Counted from the stretch's first letter, positions 1-8,668 are shown. The stretch: 61,270 bases of DNA from Pseudomonadota bacterium (GCA_022571865.1 JACZXA010000002.1:1-61270), one strand, 5' to 3'. The notes: generated by a model from the sequence alone, not told the origin. Translations and numbers: made by a program.

Positions 1-1
1 C

Positions 2-154
2 TTGCCGGTACAGACTTACGCAACGCTGTATCTGCAATCAAACCGTATGGATCAACGGATCCGTCCGAAGCCTTGGATCAAGTGGGCCATCGTCATGATA
101 TTCACCATACAGGCCGGACTTTCGGTATTCATCATCCGCAACCTCCTTGCTTGA
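2..154 (+). CDS. C-terminal end of a membrane protein (partial)
   Basis: Frame 2 is open from the window edge to a TGA at 152-154. Its 50 residues read like a natural protein end: a basic stretch (NRMDQRIRPKPW) leads into one hydrophobic helix of about 23 residues that finishes with RNLLA. Neither other frame looks protein-like here. The start lies outside the window and I do not recognise the family. The stop codon overlaps the start of a repeat shared with position 1599, so the true end of the gene may have been altered by that repeat. Confidence 0.45.
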   Translation: MPVQTYATLYLQSNRMDQRIRPKPWIKWAIVMIFTIQAGLSVFIIRNLLA

Positions 155-186
155 AAGCAGGGGCGGGGTTACTTGACTCTTTCCGC

Positions 187-284
187 GGCGACTGCAAACC
201 GGCCACGAAAACGCACGGCACCCTGGAGACACTGCGGCGACTGCACACCGGTCACGAAAGCATCCGACGCCTGGAGATACATCA
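187..284 (+). repeat. Two tandem copies of a 49 bp unit
   Basis: Two units start at 187 and 236. Each begins GGCGACTGCA, continues ACCGG(C/T)CACGAAA and ends with a CCTGGAGA segment. The run is preceded at 151 by TTGAAAGCAGGGGCGGGG. A diverged relative with the same order of blocks lies at 1599-1706. Six-frame reading through the units gives no recognisable protein, so I treat them as an intergenic repeat. The rest of 155-455 shows nothing else I can identify. Confidence 0.55.
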
Positions 285-455
285 GTCAACAAATTCATCG
301 ACCGCAGCGACATTCCCCCGGAGGAATTGCCGTTTTGGCGAACCGCCATTCCCCGGTCGACGAGTTGCGACTACGATGGCATCGCACCTCCGCCATATAT
401 CCGGAAAGGTTAGAGATCAGGAACTGTAATGCTCAATGGCAAACGGAAAGTTTGA

Positions 456-1136
456 ATGCAGAAAATATCAGAAGATATCTGGGTTCATGAGGATGAAATG
501 AGTCTGCTGGGTGGGCGCCTTCGCCTGCGAATGACGGTAGTCCGGTTGGCGAGCGAAAAACTGTGGGTTCACTCACCCACAGCCATCAGCGATGAACTCG
601 TCAGGGAAACGACCGAACTGGGTGATGTGGGCTACCTCGTTGGCCCGAACAACGCCCATAATCTGTTTCTGACGGAGTGGGTGTCCGCCTTTCCGTCTGC
701 AGAATTAGTCGTCAGCAGCGCAATCCCAAAGAAACTGAAGCTGACGGACGGATTCAGGTTGCTGGATGCTGATTTCAACAATATCTGGGCGGAGGATCTC
801 GAGCGGGTCTATATGCCTGGTGTGAGCTTTTTCAACGAATCTGTTTTTCTGCACAACAAAAGCAAGTCCCTTATCCTCACCGACTACATTCAAAATTATG
901 AGGGCGCGGAGCAAACCTTCATGCAGAAATTTGTGCTTGGCCCGATCGGGTTCAAGGGGATCTGTCTCGCACCACCTCTGAAGCTGGGTTTCCTCCACAA
1001 AGACAAAACCGGGTTCAGAGAATCATTACAGCGCATCAAGCAGTGGGAGTTCGATCGAATTATTGTAACCCACGGCGATATCATCGAAGCGGATGCCGGG
1101 AAAAACTTCGATCGACTATCCAGCCGCTTTATCTAA
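456..1136 (+). CDS. DUF4336 family protein (metallo-beta-lactamase-like fold)
   Basis: This 226-residue protein matches the DUF4336 pattern. It has an N-terminal DIWVHE segment, WVHSPTAISDELVRE, then a GYLVGPNNAHNLFLTEWVSAFP block that resembles the metallo-hydrolase HxH region in degenerate form, and a C-terminal IIVTHGDIIEADA block. The length is normal for the family. No signal peptide is visible, so it is probably cytoplasmic. GGAAAG sits a few bases before the ATG at 456. The family is usually annotated as a putative hydrolase with unknown substrate. It stands alone, with about 650 bp of mostly non-coding sequence after it. Confidence 0.8.
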   Translation: MQKISEDIWVHEDEMSLLGGRLRLRMTVVRLASEKLWVHSPTAISDELVRETTELGDVGYLVGPNNAHNLFLTEWVSAFPSAELVVSSAIPKKLKLTDGFRLLDADFNNIWAEDLERVYMPGVSFFNESVFLHNKSKSLILTDYIQNYEGAEQTFMQKFVLGPIGFKGICLAPPLKLGFLHKDKTGFRESLQRIKQWEFDRIIVTHGDIIEADAGKNFDRLSSRFI

Positions 1137-1789
1137 AGCAGCTTTCCCCCTCCTGTTGAAAGTCCCGTGACAACCTGTCGACTGTTCTTCGCAACACATC
1201 CCGCGATGCCCGGCACTACAAACAAACTGAACGATTGACCTCCTTACCAAAGAGGATGAGTACGCATATATCGTTCGCTATGCGTTACCCTGGAATCCAA
1301 GGGTTCAAGCATTTCAGCAAAGCGCGGATCATCTTTAATGGGTTCCACCATTCGACTACGATCAGGCATTCAAAGGGTTGGTCGTGATCTTCGCTACCGC
1401 CCGAATGGCTACTTTGATAATTTCGCCAGTTGCGGACCGCGCGCTGTCGCGATTTATAGTGCTACACCGTGAAGTTGTTGCGGTGCGCGGCGACCGCGTG
1501 TGGTTATCCGGTAGCGCCGCACAAGTCATGCAAGGACGCCAGCCACACCGGCGAAGTCGTTCAGGACGCTTTGGAGGTTCCCTCACTCGCAACCCAGGTT
1601 GAAAGCAGGTGCGGGGCCTTTCGATAGCGACTGCAAATCTTGACGAAAATACACGGCGCCGCACACATAGGCGTTTGCGAAAATGCACGACATCGTTGAG
1701 ATACTGTTAATATCGACCGACCTACTCACAATGTCGAAGTGAGCATCCGGATGTTTGCGGCAGCTCGCTCGTTAGACGGAGGATATGCC
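1137..1789. other. Gap with degenerate sequence and a diverged repeat copy
   Basis: No intact gene is convincing in this 650 bp gap. Short open stretches at about 1240-1335 and 1340-1600 on the plus strand look protein-like but are cut by stops and match nothing I recognise. They could be remains of a decayed gene. The gap also holds the diverged repeat copy at 1599-1706. Confidence 0.4.
1599..1706 (+). repeat. Diverged copy of the 151-284 repeat
   Basis: The copy starts TTGAAAGCAGGTGCGGGG and continues with GCGACTGCAAA, GACGAAAA, a CACGGCG block and GTTGAGATACTG. These blocks occur in the same order and spacing class as at 151-284. It carries one unit of the 49 bp core with extra sequence inserted. 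The similarity is clear by eye but imperfect, which suggests an old duplication of an intergenic element. Confidence 0.45.
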
Positions 1790-2878
1790 ATGCGCTCGGT
1801 CCGCCCCGACAACAGAAAGTTCAACACCCTTCTCATTACCGGCTTCGTGCTGGCTCTAGCAGCCGCTCTTGTCGCGGAAGCGGGAATCAAGAGAACTGCA
1901 TCCGGTAAACCGGACTTCTCCGGTACATACGATGTGGCCACCCTCACGCCGCTGGAACGACCTGAAGATTTTGGTGACAACCTGTATCTCACCAAGGACG
2001 AGGCTGATGAGATCGTCAAGCGCCAACAGGATCGTGTCAGTGAGAGATCCCAGGTCAGCGACCCCAACCGCGAAGCGCCACCCGATGGCGGCGACGGCTC
2101 ACCGGGCGCCGCCGGTAACGTGGGTGGCTACAACAACTTCTGGCTGGATGTTGGCACCGATACCTTCAGCGTTGGTGGCAAATTCCGAACCTCGATCATC
2201 GTCGAGCCGAAAAACGGCCGGATGCCCCCGATGACCGATATGGGAACTGCGCGGCTGGCGAAATTATTCGCGGGTTTCCGCCGCGAAAACGATGGCACGG
2301 CCTGGTGGCTCGATCAGGAAGGCCCGGGGCCCTACGACAATATGGAGCAGCGCCATACCGCCGAACGTTGCCTGCTGGGGTTCACCGGCGCGGCACCCAC
2401 GTTTCCGAGCGCCTACAACAACTTCAAACGAATCGTGCAGACCGATGATCATGTGATGATTCTCATCGAGATGGTGCACGACGCCCGCATCGTGCGCATG
2501 AATTCGGAACATCCGCCGGGGAATGTGACCAAGTGGCTGGGCGACTCCATCGGCTGGTGGGAAGGTGACACCCTCGTCATCGACACGACCAACTTCCATC
2601 CTCTGTCCCGCCCGGGACGTTTGGGATCGGTAAACGCACATGTCGTCGAGCGATTTTCCAAAAATGACGACGGCAATCTGAACTACACGTTTACCGTGGA
2701 AGACCCCTCGGTGTGGGAGGAGCCCTGGACCGGGGAGTACATCTGGCGTAAGAGCGATCAAAAAGTCTACGAGTACGCGTGCCATGAAGGCAATTACGCC
2801 ATGCCTGGCATCCTCAAAGGAGCCCGGTTGCTGGAAGCAGAAAAGCGGGACGCCTTGATTTCGAGCGACGCCGTCTGA
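1790..2878 (+). CDS. Exported protein of unknown function (KPDFSG / WWEGDTLV family)
   Basis: The product is 362 residues. I chose the ATG at 1790 because GGAGG at 1778-1782 precedes it; an upstream in-frame GTG at 1739 would add 17 unlikely residues. Residues 10-31 form a hydrophobic signal or anchor segment (LLITGFVLALAAALVAEA). The mature part starts with TASGKPDFSGTYD and has WWEGDTLVIDTTNF near residue 260. This pattern is typical of a widespread family of secreted proteins of unknown role in Acidobacteria and Gammaproteobacteria. It is 13 bp before the histidine phosphatase gene and may share a transcript with it. Confidence 0.75.
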   Translation: MRSVRPDNRKFNTLLITGFVLALAAALVAEAGIKRTASGKPDFSGTYDVATLTPLERPEDFGDNLYLTKDEADEIVKRQQDRVSERSQVSDPNREAPPDGGDGSPGAAGNVGGYNNFWLDVGTDTFSVGGKFRTSIIVEPKNGRMPPMTDMGTARLAKLFAGFRRENDGTAWWLDQEGPGPYDNMEQRHTAERCLLGFTGAAPTFPSAYNNFKRIVQTDDHVMILIEMVHDARIVRMNSEHPPGNVTKWLGDSIGWWEGDTLVIDTTNFHPLSRPGRLGSVNAHVVERFSKNDDGNLNYTFTVEDPSVWEEPWTGEYIWRKSDQKVYEYACHEGNYAMPGILKGARLLEAEKRDALISSDAV

Positions 2879-2891
2879 CTGCCTGAACCCC

Positions 2892-3482
2892 ATGGAGCTG
2901 ATTCTGATACGCCACGGTCTGCCCGAACGCCAGGAGCTCGAAAACGGCCGGGCGGACCCACCGCTTTCAGACACGGGTCACCACCAGGCAACGCTCGTGG
3001 CCAACTGGCTTGGCCCGGTAAGTATCGATGCGGTGTATTCGAGCCCCATGGCTCGCGCCCGACAAACGGCCGACCCCTATGTTGAACTGACTGGTAATGC
3101 GGCCGTGATCCGCGATGGTCTCGAAGAGTTCGGGCGGGAAGCGTCGAGCTACATTCCCGTGGAGCAACTTAAACAAGAGGACTATGAAGCCTGGCAGGCC
3201 CTCGCCACCGACTTCGCAAGCGAATCGGAGCTCGGCCTGGACGCATTCGGCACCACCGTTGTTGGCGCCATGGAAGAGATCATCGGTTCACACAAGAGTC
3301 AGACCGCGGTGGTGTTCTGTCATGGCGGAGTGATCAACGCCTGGGCGAGCCACGTCCTCGGGATCACGACTCGCATGTTTTTTGAACCTGTTTACACCAG
3401 CGTTCATCGGTTTCTGTGTGCGGGCACCGGGGAGCGCAACATCGTCAGCTTGAATGAAACCGCTCACCTCAGGGATTTTTAG
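2892..3482 (+). CDS. Histidine phosphatase family protein
   Basis: This 196-residue protein is a branch-1 histidine phosphatase (phosphoglycerate mutase-like). The N-terminal RHG has the phospho-accepting His at residue 8, a downstream SSPMARARQTA block supplies the second Arg, and CHGG near residue 144 supplies the second catalytic His. These enzymes remove phosphate from small molecules or proteins by way of a phosphohistidine intermediate. No signal peptide is present. The gene lies 13 bp after an exported protein gene and 69 bp before a PEP-utilising phosphotransferase gene. A phosphatase acting on the product of its neighbour is possible but is only an inference from context. Confidence 0.88.
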   Translation: MELILIRHGLPERQELENGRADPPLSDTGHHQATLVANWLGPVSIDAVYSSPMARARQTADPYVELTGNAAVIRDGLEEFGREASSYIPVEQLKQEDYEAWQALATDFASESELGLDAFGTTVVGAMEEIIGSHKSQTAVVFCHGGVINAWASHVLGITTRMFFEPVYTSVHRFLCAGTGERNIVSLNETAHLRDF

Positions 3483-3484
3483 AT

Positions 3485-3529
3485 TTCTCGAAAACGAGAA
3501 TCGCACCTTCCGTCCTTCTATGAAGGTGC
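3485..3529 (+). promoter_or_regulatory. Two adjacent hairpins between phosphatase and PEP-utilising enzyme
   Basis: TTCTCG-AAAA-CGAGAA at 3485-3500 forms a 6 bp stem. GCACCTTC at 3503-3510 pairs perfectly with GAAGGTGC at 3522-3529 across an 11 nt loop. No T tract follows, so neither is a standard intrinsic terminator. The second hairpin ends about 20 nt before the GTG start at 3552. They could stabilise the mRNA, act in attenuation, or mark a processing site. No rifamycin-associated element was recognised. Confidence 0.4.
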
Positions 3530-3551
3530 TGCTTAACAAGGGAGTTCGAGC

Positions 3552-6191
3552 GTGCGCACACGCCTGTCAACGACCGACGCACCACACGTCCTGGAAGTAG
3601 GCGGTAAAGCCGCATCGTTAATCCGCCTTAATCAGGGCGGCTTCCGGGTTCCCGAAGGAAACGTGCTGACGACCGCGTTTTTTGCGCCCTGGATCTGGCA
3701 GATCGAGTCCAGCGAGTTGTGGCGCACGATCATCGCGATGGTTACCACCAGTCGCACACGCGTTCCAAATCCTGACGAACGCGAACATCTTGCGCACGCT
3801 TGTGAAGAGATCAAACAGTTCGCGGCCAATTTGTCGTTTGATACCGAGCAGCGGGCCGTCCTCGAGGAGATCCGAACCGAACTCGACAATGGAAAATTCG
3901 CCGTACGCTCATCTTCGCCCGAGGAAGATCTGGCAGGTGCTTCCTTTGCGGGTATGTACGAAACGGTGTTGAACGTCACGCCGGAGACCCTCGATTCCGC
4001 CGTGCGTACCTGTTTCCGATCCTGTCTCGACGCCCGCGTGCTGCTTTATAAGCGCCAGATGCAATTCGTGAACCTCTCACCAGCCATTGCGGTGGTCATT
4101 CAGTGCCAGCTGGATAGCGCCATTTCCGGCGTTGCGTTCTCTTTGAACCCGCTCACCAACGACTTCGATGAAGTATTGATCAATGCAAGCTGGGGGTTAG
4201 GCGAAGCGCTGGTCTCTGGCGAGATTACGCCCGACACCGTGGTGGTGAACAAGGTCACGGGCACGGTGATCGAGAACCGTCCCGGTGACAAGGGTGGGGA
4301 CGGTCCCACCGAGACCTGTCTGGACGCCGAGCAGATTGACGAGTTGACGGAAACCGTGAAGCGCATCGAAGCGCTCTATGAGGAACCCGTCGATGTGGAA
4401 TGGGCGATCTGCGAAGGCGAGCTTCATGTTCTGCAAGCCCGACCGATTACCGCCTTCATCCCGCTGGCCAAAGAACTGCAGAGTAAGCCCGGCGCGCCAA
4501 GATCCCTGTACATGGATGTCGCGTTAACCGATGGCTTGACAATCAGCGGCCCCATCTCGGCGATCACGCTCGATACCTTCATGATGATTTATCGGCTCAT
4601 GTTCGGCTACATGCTCGGCATTGAAGAAAACAAATTCGATTTTGATCGAGCCGGGTTTCCTTTTCACGGATCTCGCCCCTACATAAATCTCTCGATGTTC
4701 CTGCATCTGATGGGCAGCGGTAAGGCAATCGCCAAACAGGCCGAGTCAACAAACGCTTTAATGGTCGAAATTCTGCTTTCCTGCGATCTGGATCAATATC
4801 GGCCTGCCAAGCCACCTCAGCAGTTCCGAATATTCACGCTGGTGCGATACCTACCACGAGTTCTCTGGCGGCTGCGTACGATATTCAAATGGGTGCTGAA
4901 GCCATTGCGGCGCCAACGTTTCCTGGCCACTTATACCGAAGTGCTGGCGGAGTTCGAAACATGGGTCAGCCAGCCAATCGATTATTCCCAATCACTCGGC
5001 GAGGCGGTAAGAGACTGGAACGTGCAGGTAGGCCTCACCTCCATGATGTCGACCGGACCCGCGCTCATCTATTTCATCTATATGGGGACAGAGCGAATCA
5101 AGCGCTTGATCGATGAGAAATCTCCCGAACAGGTCGCGCTCGCCGACGCAATCTGCCGGGGCTATCCGGACGATCAGGTGGTACAGATGGGTATGAAGAT
5201 ATTCGATCTCTCGACTTTATTGCCCGCGAGCGAGTTTGCCGATCTCGATGTGCTGCTGGCAAAAATCAACAGCCGGGAATTGCCTGAAACGTTCATGGCG
5301 ACATGGGATGCGTTCATCAAGGAATTCGGTTGCCGTGGACCTCTTGAAATGGAACTTGCCAATCCAGGCTACGGCGAAGATCCCATGTTGGCCCTGCGAC
5401 AGATTGCGATGATCGCCACCTCTTCCGGGAGTTTTAATCCCCACGATATGCAGCGGAAACTCGTCGCAGAGCGTGAAAGCGCGTACCAGAAACTCTTGAC
5501 GATGTTACCCGGGGGCAAGCGTAAACGTTTGTCTCATGCTTACCAGAACATCTTGCGCTATTCGGGATCACGGGAGTTGATCAAACACCACATGATGCAG
5601 GTGAACGAGCGGATACGAAAACGTCTATTACGCTCGGCGGACGACTTTATAGCGGCCGGTCGCCTGGACTCGAGGGAACAGATTTTTGATTTGACCATGG
5701 CCGACATCGACCGCGGGACGCAGGATGAGGATTTTGATCTCCGCGCCAGCGCGGAGGCTCGGGGCGCACCTTATCGGAAGTTGAAAGCACAGGTTCGCCA
5801 CTTCCCGATGGCTATCGATTCGCGCGGCCGGATCCTGCGTCCGGAGCGCAAAAACAAAGATGGGGTGTTAACGGGAACAGGCGTCTCGCCGGGAGTCGTA
5901 CGCGGACCTGTCAAAGTGCTGAACGACCCATTCGAGAAGGATGTTCTGGCCGGCGACATACTGGTTGCCGTTACCACGGATCCGGGATGGACACCTCTTT
6001 TCATCAATGCTGCCGCGGTGTTACTCGAGATCGGCGGTGAGTTGCAGCACGGTGCGCTGGTGGCACGCGAATACGGAAAGCCCTGCGTGGTGGGCATATC
6101 CGACATCACTACGCTTCTTCACGACGGCCAGACGGTGGAAGTGGACGGCAATGCCGGAACGGTACGCGTCGTTGAGACCGCGGACGTTTAG
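3552..6191 (+). CDS. PEP-utilising phosphotransferase, rifampicin phosphotransferase / PEP synthase-like
   Basis: This 879-residue protein has a PPDK_N ATP-grasp domain at about 15-305, including VGGKAASLIRL, the VRSSSPEEDLAGASFAG arm with Arg119, and a closing QARPI. A helical middle region of unknown specificity follows. The C-terminal swivelling PEP-utiliser domain has GTGVSPGVVRGPV, then GGELQHGALVAREYG with the phospho-carrier His at 833. No PEP/pyruvate-binding barrel follows. That three-part layout and the length fit rifampicin phosphotransferase-type enzymes better than PEP synthase or pyruvate phosphate dikinase. Such enzymes use ATP to phosphorylate a small molecule, releasing AMP and phosphate. 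The start is GTG with AGGGAG upstream. The substrate cannot be read from the sequence. Confidence 0.8.
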   Translation: MRTRLSTTDAPHVLEVGGKAASLIRLNQGGFRVPEGNVLTTAFFAPWIWQIESSELWRTIIAMVTTSRTRVPNPDEREHLAHACEEIKQFAANLSFDTEQRAVLEEIRTELDNGKFAVRSSSPEEDLAGASFAGMYETVLNVTPETLDSAVRTCFRSCLDARVLLYKRQMQFVNLSPAIAVVIQCQLDSAISGVAFSLNPLTNDFDEVLINASWGLGEALVSGEITPDTVVVNKVTGTVIENRPGDKGGDGPTETCLDAEQIDELTETVKRIEALYEEPVDVEWAICEGELHVLQARPITAFIPLAKELQSKPGAPRSLYMDVALTDGLTISGPISAITLDTFMMIYRLMFGYMLGIEENKFDFDRAGFPFHGSRPYINLSMFLHLMGSGKAIAKQAESTNALMVEILLSCDLDQYRPAKPPQQFRIFTLVRYLPRVLWRLRTIFKWVLKPLRRQRFLATYTEVLAEFETWVSQPIDYSQSLGEAVRDWNVQVGLTSMMSTGPALIYFIYMGTERIKRLIDEKSPEQVALADAICRGYPDDQVVQMGMKIFDLSTLLPASEFADLDVLLAKINSRELPETFMATWDAFIKEFGCRGPLEMELANPGYGEDPMLALRQIAMIATSSGSFNPHDMQRKLVAERESAYQKLLTMLPGGKRKRLSHAYQNILRYSGSRELIKHHMMQVNERIRKRLLRSADDFIAAGRLDSREQIFDLTMADIDRGTQDEDFDLRASAEARGAPYRKLKAQVRHFPMAIDSRGRILRPERKNKDGVLTGTGVSPGVVRGPVKVLNDPFEKDVLAGDILVAVTTDPGWTPLFINAAAVLLEIGGELQHGALVAREYGKPCVVGISDITTLLHDGQTVEVDGNAGTVRVVETADV

Positions 6192-6211
6192 GAATGGCGA
6201 AACCTTGAACC

Positions 6212-6490
6212 GTGATCGTGCGACCATCCAGAAAACCGTACACAGCGATCCGCATCGTTCGGGATGAGGATAAGGCGAAGGGACTGCGCGGCGGTGAGGA
6301 CTGGAAGATGATCGGATTCCTCGCTTACGTCATCGACCGCGTCGGCGACTTCCTCGATGCCGGAGTGGATGAGTTCATATTGCAGTCGATTCCGAATAAC
6401 CCGACGGTTTACGAAGAACTCGACGGGGAGATCTTCAGCGCGTTTGCCTGTCAATCGGTGGACACGCCGTTTTGCTTCCCACCAGGCTAG
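6212..6490 (+). pseudogene. C-terminal fragment of a luciferase-like (LLM) flavin-dependent oxidoreductase
   Basis: The open frame encodes 92 residues. The stretch with VIDRVGDFLDAGVDEFILQ, followed by ELDGEIFSAF, matches the last helix-strand-helix of luciferase-like monooxygenases, where AGVDEFILQ is the final barrel strand. The roughly 250 residues that should precede it are missing. The upstream sequence is instead the end of the PEP-utilising enzyme gene, 20 bp away. The last dozen residues look like read-through into foreign sequence, and the stop overlaps the end of the opposite-strand regulator by 4 bp. It is best read as a deletion remnant. Confidence 0.6.
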
Positions 6491-6897
6491 GACCAGAACA
6501 AAATGATGGCGATCAAGACGAGCATTACACCAACAACTTTAATCCACAATCGTTGCGACTCGACGCTCAACCGAGGTTCGACCCGCATGATCAACCGATA
6601 CCCCCCATCCGCGATGGTCTCAATGAATCTGGGTTCGGGGTCGTCGTCGCCAAGCTTGGAGCGCAGAAGCGAGATGTTTTGAGATAACACCTCAGCAGAA
6701 ACGAGGCGGTCTTTCCACGCCGCTTCGGGGAACTCGTCTCGCGTCACCACATTCCCCGACCGCTCGGCCAGACACACGAGCACTGCCATCAGTTCTGGCT
6801 CCAGGCTGATTCGTGTCTCTTCCCGCGTTAATACGAGTTTGTGTGGATCGGCTTCCCAGCCGCCAATCCGAAATCCTTTTTCGAGCCTGAGGTTCAC
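6487..6897 (-). CDS. Winged-helix regulator with C-terminal membrane anchor (CadC/ToxR-like, minimal)
   Basis: This 136-residue protein has an OmpR/CadC-type winged-helix DNA-binding domain over residues 5-105: FRIGGWEADPHKLVL, LMAVLVCLAERSGNVVTRDE, the recognition helix around SAEVLSQNISLLRSKLGDD, and the wing IETIADGGYRLI. It ends in one transmembrane helix of about 20 residues (LWIKVVGVMLVLIAIILFWS) that reaches the last residue, so there is essentially no periplasmic domain. CadC-like proteins normally carry a sensor domain beyond the membrane; here only the helix could sense. It lies 141 bp downstream of a same-strand desaturase gene. Regulation of membrane lipid composition is an inference. 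It could also be a truncated larger regulator. Confidence 0.82.
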   Translation of the reverse strand: MNLRLEKGFRIGGWEADPHKLVLTREETRISLEPELMAVLVCLAERSGNVVTRDEFPEAAWKDRLVSAEVLSQNISLLRSKLGDDDPEPRFIETIADGGYRLIMRVEPRLSVESQRLWIKVVGVMLVLIAIILFWS

Positions 6898-7038
6898 GGA
6901 TGTTCTTTGCCGATTGTCTCGAAGCTCGAGTTTATCGCGACGGGGGACTTTTGTCGGGTTGTTTGGGGAACCGGGGAGAGCAAATTTTTCAGGTCGTCGT
7001 ACCGCGTAGGACTCGCATTTTCCAGCAGAGTTGGATGG

Positions 7039-7890
7039 CTACGGACTTCTCAGCTCCTTGGGAAGTCTCAGGTCGGAAACCAAGCCGACCGAGTTCATCG
7101 CTCGCAGCAGTAACCAGGTCAGGTCTATCTGCCACCAACGCAGCCCATGGCGAGCTGAGAGAGGAAACTGGTGGTGGTTGTTGTGCCAGCCCTCGCCAAA
7201 CGCGACCAGGCCAACAAAAAAGTTGTTGGTACTGGAGTCGTCGGTTTCGTATTCCCGTGAACCCCACGTATGGCAAACAGAGTTCACCATGAACGTCGCG
7301 TGCCACAACAATACCGTGCAGATAAAGAAACCCCATATCACCAACTGGGCACCCGAAGTTCCCCAGGCGGGATTGAGAGCATCGAGACCAGCACCGAGCG
7401 CATAGAGCACGACTATCTGCACCAGCACTATCCAGACATAGTAGCGCTGGAGAAATTTCAGCTCCGCAAAGCGATACAGGTCCCTCGTGTTGGCGCCGCT
7501 TTCCATGAATGCTTCATTCGTCATCATCCAGCCCATATGAGATTTCCAGAACCCTTGAGTCTTCGGCGAATGGATATCTTTGTCGGTTTCGGTATCACGA
7601 TGATGGGAACGATGGTGCGACACCCACCACAACGGTCCGCCTTCCATTGCCATACAACCCGCCAGAGCAAACAGGAACTGCATGACGCGGCTGGTTTTGA
7701 AGGACCGATGGGCCAGCAACCGATGATAACCGCCAGTGATTCCCAACCCTCTTCCGACGTACATAACGACCAGAACGATGATTGCCGGGGTGCTCACGCC
7801 GGTGTAGAACACGGCAAAACACCCGAGATGAAGCATCAGCATCACCGTCGCCACCGCATAAACACCGGGATTTGTCGTGGATTCGCTCAA
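7039..7890 (-). CDS. Acyl-CoA / fatty acid desaturase (delta-9 type)
   Basis: The protein is 283 residues and carries the three histidine boxes that bind the di-iron centre: HRLLAH at 56-61, HHRSHH at 92-97, and HNNHH in GEGWHNNHHQFP near residue 235. Hydrophobic pairs at about 10-50, 65-85 and 150-200 give the expected four-helix membrane topology. The family inserts a cis double bond into saturated acyl chains and so adjusts membrane fluidity. The length is close to bacterial DesC/OLE1-like enzymes that lack a cytochrome b5 domain. The membrane-anchored winged-helix gene follows on the same strand. Confidence 0.93.
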   Translation of the reverse strand: MSESTTNPGVYAVATVMLMLHLGCFAVFYTGVSTPAIIVLVVMYVGRGLGITGGYHRLLAHRSFKTSRVMQFLFALAGCMAMEGGPLWWVSHHRSHHRDTETDKDIHSPKTQGFWKSHMGWMMTNEAFMESGANTRDLYRFAELKFLQRYYVWIVLVQIVVLYALGAGLDALNPAWGTSGAQLVIWGFFICTVLLWHATFMVNSVCHTWGSREYETDDSSTNNFFVGLVAFGEGWHNNHHQFPLSARHGLRWWQIDLTWLLLRAMNSVGLVSDLRLPKELRSP

Positions 7891-8080
7891 AGGGCTTCAG
7901 ATCCTAGAGTCGGTCTTTCGAGGCGCCCAGCCTAAAGGCTTTGTGGCACAGTGCAAGTAGAAATACATGGCACGAAAAACCAATCCAGACCCCCAATTCC
8001 ATCGGCGGGCGCTCATCGACCCTGAAAGCGCGCCCGTTGAGCGGCTAAAATATCCACCTGGGAGAAAAACCGGAGGAGCA

Positions 8081-8668
8081 GTGCGACCAGAAGACGACTC
8101 ATTCGCCGGAAACCCGGAACTGAATGGCTCTGACAGCCTGATCGTGGTATCAGGCTGCTCTGGCGGGGATAAGTCTACCCTTATCCGTGAACTGGCAAAA
8201 CGGGGACACGACGCGCAACCGGAAGCCGGGCGACAGATCGTCAAGGAGCAACTACATATCGGTGGCGACGCTCTGCCCTGGGCAGACAAAATGAAGCTTA
8301 TCGAATTATGCGTGTCCAGATCGGTGTATTTCTACAACAACGCCACATCTGGGGGGAAACCAACGGTGTTTGACCGCTCGATCATCGAATTCGCATCGGG
8401 TTATGCAGCACTTGGCCTCGATGTACCTCAGACCCTGGCCGAAGCAGTCAGGCGCTACCGCTACGCAAGGCGGGTGTTCTTTACCCCTCCATGGGAGGCG
8501 CTTTGGGCCAACGACGAGGAACGGCGACATTGGTGTGCCACCGCTGCCGCCGAGTACGAATCTCTTCTGAGTGGTTATAAAGCCTACGGTGATGAAATAG
8601 CCGTGATCCCCAAAACGAGCGTATCTGGCAAGCGGACATTTTCGAAGAACAGTTGCTCTACTAATTGA
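8081..8668 (+). pseudogene. AAA_28-like NTPase with mutated Walker A and shifted C-terminus
   Basis: The best start is GTG at 8081, preceded by GGAGG at 8072-8076, giving 195 residues. Family features are SLIVVSG, a P-loop region, QPEAGRQIVKEQ, VFDRSIIE and ARRVFFTPPWE, as in small predicted ATPases. The P-loop reads GCSGGDKST: the invariant Gly before Lys31 is Asp30 (GAT), which should impair nucleotide binding. The last residues (SGKRTFSKNSCSTN) do not fit the family. The +1 frame from about 8620 gives QADIFEEQLLY and a TAA at 8662-8664, which fits better, so a single-base frameshift is likely. The gene is probably decaying; a sequencing error at the end cannot be ruled out. Confidence 0.6.

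Noticed and set aside
1378-1602. Short frame reading REVVAVRGDRVWLSG, suggesting an efflux adaptor piece
   Set aside because: Only a dozen residues look suggestive; flanking residues do not fit, so I could not support a call.
3483-3551. Rifamycin-associated element before the phosphotransferase gene
   Set aside because: The spacer has two hairpins but not the known inverted repeat of that element as I remember it.
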